In this document: piece by piece, positions 32,946 to 38,370 of the stretch
How the letters are laid out: each line of letters starts with the position of its first letter
How positions within the stretch are numbered: position 1 is the first letter of the stretch
The notes under the pieces: model-generated
Databases searched by the model: none
What the model saw: the letters and a program-made list of their open reading frames with translations, nothing else
What the model was told of the DNA's origin: nothing
Program-made: the position numbers and the translations under genes
IMG/VR virus record: IMGVR_UViG_3300020420_001021
Location: 1-38,370 of that record
Length of the DNA stretch: 38,370 nt
From: a virus
Reading direction: 5' to 3' (one strand)

Positions 32946-32975
32946 AAGGAGCATAGTATTGTGAAAAAGACCTCC
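32946..32975 (+). repeat. Shared initiation element, queE copy
   Basis: Same 30-base element as at 24649-24678 with a single A/G difference, placed identically over the ribosome-binding site, the GTG and the first codons. The shared sequence covers wobble bases as well, which argues for selection on RNA or for recent copying rather than on the peptide alone. Confidence 0.8.
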
Positions 32976-33878
32976 GCAGTTAAAGAAGAGAAAAAATATT
33001 ACTTCTCTGAAATATTCCATAGTATTCAGGGTGAAGGACATTATACAGGAGTTCCAACAGCCTGGATACGTTTTTTCTTATGTAACTTGCAATGTAATGG
33101 ATTTGGGCAACTAGATCCAACTAACCCAGAGACGTATGATCTCCCGTTTGAAGATTTTGATGTTGACTCTGTAAAAAGAGTAGAAGATCTGCCTGTATGG
33201 GAAAAAGGTTGCGATAGTTCCTATACATGGGCTAAAAAGTTTAAAGGATTAATGGGGCAAGAAACGCCTACAGTATTGGCAAATAAAATTGTTGATATAA
33301 TGAAGAATGATAGTAACCCAGATGGATTATTCCTACACCCTGTTACAGGACAAAGGCAACATTTATGTATTACAGGTGGTGAGCCATTAATGGCAACAGG
33401 ACAATTGGCAACTATAGGAATATATGAAGAGCTTGAAAGACAAAACAATCTTCCAAGTTCAATGACATTTGAAACTAACGGAACACAAAAGTTAAGAGAT
33501 CCATTTATAGAATGGGTAAACAGAATTGATACAGAAATATTTTTTAGTGTAAGCCCTAAACTATTTACAGTATCAGGAGAAAAGCCAGAAAAGGCAATTA
33601 AGCCTGAAGTGGTTGCAGAATATAGAAAATTATCTAGCAAAGGACAATTAAAGTTTGTAGTAGGTCCTCAAGATAGAGAATGGGACGAAATGGAATCTGT
33701 TATTAAACAGTTTAAAGAAGCAGGTGTTGATTGGCCCATATGGGTTATGCCAACAGGTGCTAGAGAAGAAGAACAAACGGCAGGAGCAGGAAAGGTTGCT
33801 GAAAAGGCATTTAAACGTGGATATAATGTTGCGGCAAGAGTTCATGTTTATCTTTTTGGTAATGCAATAGGTACATAA
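32961..33878 (+). CDS. queE: 7-carboxy-7-deazaguanine synthase, radical SAM QueE
   Basis: The opening FSEIFHSIQGEGHYTGVPTAWIRFFLCN and later CITGGEPLM, TFETNGT, and SVSPKL are the core of QueE, which converts 6-carboxy-tetrahydropterin to 7-carboxy-7-deazaguanine. The cluster cysteines are unusual: C41 and C45 are followed by C84, a CX3CX38C arrangement instead of CX3CX2C, with the insertion placed between the second and third Cys. GTG at 32961 has AAGGAG in front; an in-frame ATG at 32943 is a possible longer start. Length is 305 residues, longer than the usual 220 because of inserts. Confidence 0.88.
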   Translation: MKKTSAVKEEKKYYFSEIFHSIQGEGHYTGVPTAWIRFFLCNLQCNGFGQLDPTNPETYDLPFEDFDVDSVKRVEDLPVWEKGCDSSYTWAKKFKGLMGQETPTVLANKIVDIMKNDSNPDGLFLHPVTGQRQHLCITGGEPLMATGQLATIGIYEELERQNNLPSSMTFETNGTQKLRDPFIEWVNRIDTEIFFSVSPKLFTVSGEKPEKAIKPEVVAEYRKLSSKGQLKFVVGPQDREWDEMESVIKQFKEAGVDWPIWVMPTGAREEEQTAGAGKVAEKAFKRGYNVAARVHVYLFGNAIGT

Positions 33879-33879
33879 T

Positions 33880-34035
33880 ATGGAAGTAGAAGATAATCAA
33901 ATAGAAGAAATTTTAGATAGAATTGATCAGATAGAATTTCAACAAAGATTAATGATCGAGAAGTTAACTCAACTAGTTGAAAAATTTGGTAAACATATCA
34001 ACACTGTTGAAAAGTTAGTTCAAACTAAAAAGTAA
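33880..34035 (+). CDS. Small coiled-coil protein, 51 aa
   Basis: A frame of 51 codons starts one base after the queE stop. The peptide is a single amphipathic helix with heptad-like hydrophobic positions (IEEILDRIDQIEFQQRLMIEKL). Composition and gene packing support that it is real. Function unknown. It ends 16 bases before the cytochrome b gene. Confidence 0.6.
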   Translation: MEVEDNQIEEILDRIDQIEFQQRLMIEKLTQLVEKFGKHINTVEKLVQTKK

Positions 34036-34051
34036 TTAGAAAGAAATAATT

Positions 34052-35341
34052 GTGGAAGAGAAGAAAGATTACAAGCCAGTAAAAACAAGTAAAGTAGGTG
34101 GTTCGCCATTTACAGGAGTATTAGGTTGGATTGATGATAGACTACCTTTATTCCGTATGTTCAAATATGAATATTTAGATTTTCAAGTTCCAAGAAGTTT
34201 AAATTACTTCTGGAGTTTTGGTGGCATTCTGATGTTTTGTCTTTTAGGACTAATTATAACAGGATTAACTTTGGGTATGCATTATAAACCATCAGCAGAT
34301 GATGCCTTTGTAAGTGTTGAACATATAATGAGAGATGTCAACTATGGTTGGCTACTTCGCTATATGCATATGAACCTTGCATCATTCTTCTTTATAGCAG
34401 TTTATTTACATATATTCAGAGCCATGTATTTTGGATCCTACAAAGATCCGAGACAAATTATGTGGCTAATAGGTATTATAATATTTTTCTTAATGGTAGC
34501 AACCGCATTTTTAGGATATACATTGCCTTGGGGGCAGATGAGTTTATGGGGTGCAACAGTTATTACAAGTTTATTCAGTGCAATACCTGTAGTAGGTGAA
34601 GGAATAGTACAATGGCTATGGGGAGGATACTCAGTTGATGATCCTACTATTAATAGATTCTATGTATTACACTGGCTATTGGCATTTGTGATATTAGGCA
34701 TAGTAATACTTCATGTAATTGCATTACATATTGTAGGCTCTAATAATCCATCAGGTATTGAACCAAAGGACACCAGAGATACAGTTACATTTCATCCATA
34801 TACAACGGCAAAAGATATGTATATGATGATATTATTCTTTACAATATTTGCCGCCTTTGTATTTTTTGTACCAAATGTATTAGGGCATCCAGACAATTAT
34901 ATTCCTGCTAATCCATTAGTAACACCTGCACACATTGTACCTGAATGGTATTTCCTACCCTTCTATGCAATTCTAAGAGCGATACCAGACAAGCTAGGTG
35001 GTGTTATTGCTATGGTTAGTGCAATAGGAATACTTGCTCTACTTCCTTGGTTGGATAGAAGTAAAATAAGATCCTGTATATTTAGGCCAATGCATAGACA
35101 GTGGTTCATAATTTTTGTATTAAACTTTATGATGCTGACATATGTTGGTGCAATGCCAGCTGAAGGATATTATATATTACTTGGAAGAATTGGAACGGCA
35201 TATTGGTTCTTATATTTTCTAGTTATTGTTCCATTGAATAGTATATTAGAAAAACCCAAACCTATGCCAAATTCTATTCACGAATATTTAGAATGGAAAG
35301 AACAAGGTAAAATTAAAAATATGTTTTCATGGATGAGATAA
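34052..35341 (+). CDS. petB: Cytochrome b of the bc1 complex, full length
   Basis: The 429-residue membrane protein has eight or so spans and the key cytochrome b features: heme ligands H106/H120 and H207/H221 (both 14 apart, as in bc1 complexes), [20 protein letters not shown] for the Qo pocket, and PEWY (residues 297-300) before [25 protein letters not shown] and VGAMPAEG match alphaproteobacterial cytochrome b. No Rieske or cytochrome c1 gene is in the window, so it would have to join host subunits. Start is a GTG with a weak AGAAAG site. All ligands are present, so it is probably functional. Confidence 0.97.
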   Translation: MEEKKDYKPVKTSKVGGSPFTGVLGWIDDRLPLFRMFKYEYLDFQVPRSLNYFWSFGGILMFCLLGLIITGLTLGMHYKPSADDAFVSVEHIMRDVNYGWLLRYMHMNLASFFFIAVYLHIFRAMYFGSYKDPRQIMWLIGIIIFFLMVATAFLGYTLPWGQMSLWGATVITSLFSAIPVVGEGIVQWLWGGYSVDDPTINRFYVLHWLLAFVILGIVILHVIALHIVGSNNPSGIEPKDTRDTVTFHPYTTAKDMYMMILFFTIFAAFVFFVPNVLGHPDNYIPANPLVTPAHIVPEWYFLPFYAILRAIPDKLGGVIAMVSAIGILALLPWLDRSKIRSCIFRPMHRQWFIIFVLNFMMLTYVGAMPAEGYYILLGRIGTAYWFLYFLVIVPLNSILEKPKPMPNSIHEYLEWKEQGKIKNMFSWMR

Positions 35342-35342
35342 A

Positions 35343-35573
35343 ATGACAAAGCCAAATACTTCATTTAAGTTATCGATAAGAGATATAGAAATAATAGAAG
35401 AAGCTCTAAGAGCAAAAGCAGGTAGGCGAGGTTTAGCTATTGCTAACGGAGAAACATCTCCTCAGTTAAAAGCCGAGATGATTGAACTACAAAACGTTCT
35501 TGGAAGAATACATGAACAGAAAAACTTTTATGCCAAATTCAAAGATGGCAAACAACCATATGTGAGTGGATGA
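35343..35573 (+). CDS. Unknown protein, 76 aa
   Basis: Starts one base after the cytochrome b stop, in the same orientation. Helix-rich, basic, with the segment FKLSIRDIEIIEEALRAKAG near the start and a helical middle. No transport signal or known domain. Possibly a phage protein conserved in T4-like viruses, but this is from memory only. Confidence 0.65.
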   Translation: MTKPNTSFKLSIRDIEIIEEALRAKAGRRGLAIANGETSPQLKAEMIELQNVLGRIHEQKNFYAKFKDGKQPYVSG

Positions 35574-35579
35574 GATAAA

Positions 35580-35765
35580 ATGACAGAAGAAGATACAATT
35601 AAACTATTTAAAGAGATTAAGAAAATTAATCTTAAGTTAAATCAAATAGAACAAGAACAGAAATTACTTAACGAGAAGTTAGGTAGGCATATCGAGTTTA
35701 TCGATAAAACGTATGAAGGATTAAAGAATCCAATAGAGACGGCTAGAAGATTTCTGGGAAGATAG
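35580..35765 (+). CDS. Coiled-coil protein, 61 aa
   Basis: Mostly one helix with heptad hydrophobics ([18 protein letters not shown]), followed by a short tail with FLGR. Similar in build to the 51-aa coiled-coil at 33880, possibly related. Function unknown. Confidence 0.6.
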   Translation: MTEEDTIKLFKEIKKINLKLNQIEQEQKLLNEKLGRHIEFIDKTYEGLKNPIETARRFLGR

Positions 35766-35773
35766 GAAGAAAG

Positions 35774-36100
35774 ATGGATAATACATATAGAATAAAAGAA
35801 ACTATACAAAAAGCAATAGCTGATAATAATGTTGTTCTTTTTATGAAAGGAACACCAGATGCTCCACAATGTGGATTTTCAATGCAAGTATCTACTATCT
35901 TAAAAAACTTAGGTGTAGATTTTACTGGTGTTAATGTTTTAGAAAATCAATATCTGAGAGAAGGTATCAAAGTTTATAGTGATTGGCCAACTATTCCTCA
36001 ACTATATGTCAAAGGTGAATTTATAGGTGGGTGTGATATTGTCAGAGAGATGTATCAAGATGGTGAATTACAAACATTATTAGGAATAGAGAATGAATAA
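35774..36100 (+). CDS. grxD: Monothiol glutaredoxin (CGFS type, Grx4-like)
   Basis: CGFS at residues 33-36 in [13 protein letters not shown] is the signature of monothiol glutaredoxins, which bind and transfer 2Fe-2S clusters with glutathione. The helix VFLMKG-like start ([12 protein letters not shown]), the [19 protein letters not shown] end and length of 108 residues fit Grx4. The stop overlaps metK by eight bases. It is likely involved in Fe-S delivery, together with the YgfZ-like protein at 2662, to radical SAM enzymes. Confidence 0.95.
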   Translation: MDNTYRIKETIQKAIADNNVVLFMKGTPDAPQCGFSMQVSTILKNLGVDFTGVNVLENQYLREGIKVYSDWPTIPQLYVKGEFIGGCDIVREMYQDGELQTLLGIENE

Positions 36101-37193
36101 CAGTTTAAGTAATTATATTTTTACTTCAGAAAGTGTTAGTGCAGGGCATCCTGACAAAGTAGCAGATCAGATTAGTGATGCTTTAGTAGATGCAGGACTA
36201 AAAAACGGTGACGAAACAACTAGAGTCGCAGTAGAAACTTTAGTAACAACTAATCATGTAACGGTTGCAGGTGAAGTAAAGAACTTTAACGTAAGTGACG
36301 ATGAAGTAGAAAAGATTGTAAGAGATAAAGTACGTGAAATTGGATATGAACAAGATGGTTTCCATTGGGATAGATTAGAATTCATAAATAAAATTCATGC
36401 ACAATCAGGTGATATAGGATTAGGTACAGATGAATTTGGAGCAGGTGATCAAGGTATAATGTTCGGTTATGCCTGTGATGATACTCCTAGTTTCATGCCA
36501 GCACCTATCCATTATTCACATGAAATATTAAAAGCATTAGATACTGTAAGATTAAGTAATACAGATATTTTAAAACCTGATGCAAAGAGCCAAGTATCAA
36601 TTAAGTATATTGATGGCGCTCCTGCATATGCGACAAACGTTGTATGTTCAACTCAACACGCAGAAGGTAAAGGAAAAGATGCAAAAGAATTAGCTCGTGT
36701 AGTAATGAAGGATCAGCTAGGAGAACTTTATGATGCTGAAAAAACTAATTTTTTTATTAACCCTACCGGTAACTTCGTTGTCGGCGGTCCTGACGGTGAT
36801 ACTGGTCTTACAGGCAGGAAAATTATCGTTGATACATATGGGGGCTATGCTCCTCACGGTGGTGGCGCTTTTAGCGGAAAGGACCCTACGAAGGTAGATA
36901 GAAGTGCGGCCTACATGGCACGTTGGTTAGCTCGCCAAGCAGTAGAAATGGGATATGCAAAATGGGCAACGATTCAACTTTCATATGCTATAGGTATTAA
37001 GGCACCAATGGCAGTTTATATTGATTGTAATCAAGAAGCAAATAAAACGGCTATTGAAAATTGGATTAGTACAAAAAACCTACAGCCGTTAGGTATTATT
37101 CGTAGATTTGATTTATTTAAATTTACTGAATATAGTAACAACTGTACCTATGGACATTTTGGAAATAAAGATGTTCCGTGGGAAAAACAATAG
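36093..37193 (+). CDS. metK: S-adenosylmethionine synthetase
   Basis: MetK makes SAM from methionine and ATP. Canonical motifs are [18 protein letters not shown] at the start, [14 protein letters not shown] in the middle and [19 protein letters not shown] for the phosphate-binding loop. Length of 366 residues is slightly shorter than the 384 of E. coli. The start overlaps the glutaredoxin gene. The SAM product would serve the radical SAM and methyltransferase genes of this window. It appears complete. Confidence 0.97.
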   Translation: MNNSLSNYIFTSESVSAGHPDKVADQISDALVDAGLKNGDETTRVAVETLVTTNHVTVAGEVKNFNVSDDEVEKIVRDKVREIGYEQDGFHWDRLEFINKIHAQSGDIGLGTDEFGAGDQGIMFGYACDDTPSFMPAPIHYSHEILKALDTVRLSNTDILKPDAKSQVSIKYIDGAPAYATNVVCSTQHAEGKGKDAKELARVVMKDQLGELYDAEKTNFFINPTGNFVVGGPDGDTGLTGRKIIVDTYGGYAPHGGGAFSGKDPTKVDRSAAYMARWLARQAVEMGYAKWATIQLSYAIGIKAPMAVYIDCNQEANKTAIENWISTKNLQPLGIIRRFDLFKFTEYSNNCTYGHFGNKDVPWEKQ

Positions 37194-37201
37194 GAGAAGA
37201 T

Positions 37202-37483
37202 ATGTTTGATAAAATCAACAAACTTTTCAAAAGGAAAGAAGATAAGGATGCTTTGTCTGAAAAAGAAAAAGCTACGGCAAAAAACGAACCTTATGTTAAA
37301 GTACTAAACGTACAAATGGAAAAAGATAATCCAGGTCAAGGGTATTTTGAACTTGATTGGAATAAGCCTTTTGTTGAAAAGTTAAGAGCTAGTGGTTACG
37401 TTGGTAACACTGAAGAAGAGATAGTTGATGCTTGGTTTACGACATTATGTAGATCAGTATCTAATGAAGCAGATTTTGCTTGA
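37202..37483 (+). CDS. Unknown protein, 93 aa
   Basis: The ATG at 37202 was chosen because AGGAG precedes it; an upstream in-frame ATG at 37178 lies inside metK. The product starts MFDKINKLFKRKEDK, then a conserved-looking part (PGQGYFELDWNKPFVEKLR, GNTEEEIVDAWFTTLCR). I recall similar small proteins next to RNase H in marine T4-like phages. The stop TGA lies within the -35 box of the following promoter. Confidence 0.7.
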   Translation: MFDKINKLFKRKEDKDALSEKEKATAKNEPYVKVLNVQMEKDNPGQGYFELDWNKPFVEKLRASGYVGNTEEEIVDAWFTTLCRSVSNEADFA

Positions 37484-37508
37484 CGTTTTCATAAAATAGT
37501 CATATAAT
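37480..37508 (+). promoter_or_regulatory. Sigma-70 promoter TTGACG-17-TATAAT before RNase H
   Basis: -35 box TTGACG (37480-37485), 17-base spacer and a perfect -10 TATAAT (37503-37508). It is one of the best promoters in the window. The expected start is near 37515, just before an ATG at 37516 and the ribosome-binding site at 37525. Confidence 0.9.
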
Positions 37509-37536
37509 AAACTATATGCAGAAAAAGGAGAACCAG

Positions 37537-38370
37537 TTGACCTACATTTTAGTTGATACCGCTAATATGTTTATGAGAGCTAGGCACGTTGTTCGTGGTG
37601 ATGATATGGATACAAAAATTGGTATGGCATATCACATTATGTTTAATAGTATTAACAAGGTCTGGAAAGATCAGAATGGTGCTCATGTAGTCATGTGTCT
37701 AGAAGGACGTAGTTGGCGTAAAGATGTATATGAACCCTATAAAAGAAACCGTCAGGCAGTTCTAGCCGCAAAGACGGACAAAGAACAAGAAGAGGACCAA
37801 CAATATTGGTGGGCCTTTGATAACCTACAAGAATTTTTAAAAACAAAAACAAATGTAACAGTTCTGCAGGATAAGCAATGTGAAGCAGATGATTTCATTG
37901 CTCGTTGGATACAGAATCATCCAGATGCTAAACATTGCATAGTCAGTTCTGATAGTGACTTTTATCAGTTATTGAATGATAATGTAAGTCAGTATAACGG
38001 TATTACTGGCGAACTTATTACTACAAAAGGTATATTTAATGATAGTGGTAAAGCAGTAGTAGATAAGCGAACAGGAGAACCTAAAGAGATAGGAGATCCT
38101 GAGTGGTTGTTATTTGAAAAGTGTATACGTGGAGATACAAGTGATAATATCTTTAGTGCTTTCCCAGGTGCTCGTAAAAAAGGTACAAAAAGTAAAGTGG
38201 GTATGTTAGATGCATTTGAAGATAGAAAGAATAAAGGATATAATTGGAACAATTTTATGCTTCAACGTTGGGTTGATCATGAAAATGTAGAACATCGTGT
38301 GTTAGAAGATTATCAACGTAATCAAGTGTTGGTTGATCTTACTAGACAGCCCGATGATATTAAGGCACAA
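37537..38370 (+). CDS. rnh: T4-type RNase H / 5'-3' exonuclease, 3'-truncated by window edge
   Basis: The open frame runs off the right edge after 278 codons. Asp-rich metal-binding features of the FEN/T4 RNase H family are visible: LVDTANMFMRA at the start, VYEPYKRNRQ, CEADDFIARW and CIVSSDSDFYQLL, then CIRGDTSDNIF. T4 RNase H removes RNA primers from lagging-strand fragments. I chose the TTG at 37537 because AAAGGAG is six bases upstream; an in-frame ATG at 37516 would be nearly leaderless. T4 RNase H has 305 residues, so little is missing. Confidence 0.85.
   Translation, partial: MTYILVDTANMFMRARHVVRGDDMDTKIGMAYHIMFNSINKVWKDQNGAHVVMCLEGRSWRKDVYEPYKRNRQAVLAAKTDKEQEEDQQYWWAFDNLQEFLKTKTNVTVLQDKQCEADDFIARWIQNHPDAKHCIVSSDSDFYQLLNDNVSQYNGITGELITTKGIFNDSGKAVVDKRTGEPKEIGDPEWLLFEKCIRGDTSDNIFSAFPGARKKGTKSKVGMLDAFEDRKNKGYNWNNFMLQRWVDHENVEHRVLEDYQRNQVLVDLTRQPDDIKAQ

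Noticed and set aside
33221-33640. 139-codon minus-strand open frame over queE
   Set aside because: It lies entirely inside the well-supported queE gene, with no recognisable motif.
36383-36390. CATAAATA late-promoter-like match in metK
   Set aside because: One mismatch, fully inside a conserved gene, and no gene start just downstream.

Overview
The window looks like part of a large, AT-rich (roughly one-third G+C by eye) T4-type myovirus genome from seawater, probably infecting a heterotrophic alphaproteobacterium such as a SAR11 relative. The phage identity rests on a T4-type sliding clamp (20058-20807), a T4-type RNase H/5'-3' exonuclease (37537 to the right edge), two perfect TATAAATA late-promoter boxes, consensus sigma-70 promoters, and dense packing of small genes with ATGA/GTGA overlaps. 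No virion structural gene is visible, so the assignment is an inference. The host guess rests on low G+C, an alphaproteobacterial-type cytochrome b and a TctC/TctA uptake pair. No tRNA, rRNA, CRISPR array or insertion sequence was seen, and no stretch over 300 bases lacks a gene.

Layout. 3-6029: a calcium-repeat protein cut by the left edge, a carbamoyltransferase, a YgfZ-type folate/Fe-S protein, an APS-kinase-like kinase, a nucleotidyltransferase, serine hydroxymethyltransferase and a methyltransferase. 6025-8955: a self-contained cassette of putative late promoter, structured leader, TctC, TctA and a strong terminator. 8957-11994: an early promoter driving a minimal adenylate-forming enzyme, sulfotransferase-like P-loop proteins and a zinc-ribbon protein. 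11933-14334: the only minus-strand block (an unknown protein, RpiB, a 53-aa protein and a GT8-like glycosyltransferase), divergently promoted from the next block. 14406-19984: a small membrane protein, a glycosyltransferase, a tandem pair of methyltransferase-like proteins and two radical SAM/SPASM-like enzymes. 20058-26157: clamp, DpdA-like TGT-fold protein, QueD-like protein, GT-B glycosyltransferase, FolE and a phosphoribosyltransferase. 26147-31687: DoxX-like, acidic and exported proteins, an exported subtilase with a barrel-like C-terminus, thymidine kinase and a lipoprotein. 31558-38370: MazG-like protein, short nucleotide-sugar dehydrogenase, QueE, a full-length cytochrome b, monothiol glutaredoxin, MetK, and RNase H.

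How the genes may work together. FolE, a QueD-like protein, QueE and the DpdA-like protein suggest 7-deazaguanine modification of phage DNA; QueC is not in the window. folE and queE share a nearly identical 30-nt translation-start element. MetK, SHMT, YgfZ and a CGFS glutaredoxin would support the three radical SAM enzymes and the methyltransferases with SAM, one-carbon units and Fe-S cluster care. Thymidine kinase, the phosphoribosyltransferase and MazG serve nucleotide supply. Cytochrome b and TctC/TctA would act on host energy metabolism and carboxylate uptake. The carbamoyltransferase, glycosyltransferases, APS-kinase-like and sulfotransferase-like proteins may modify a surface or DNA. All family calls are from motifs recognised by eye; no database search was run.
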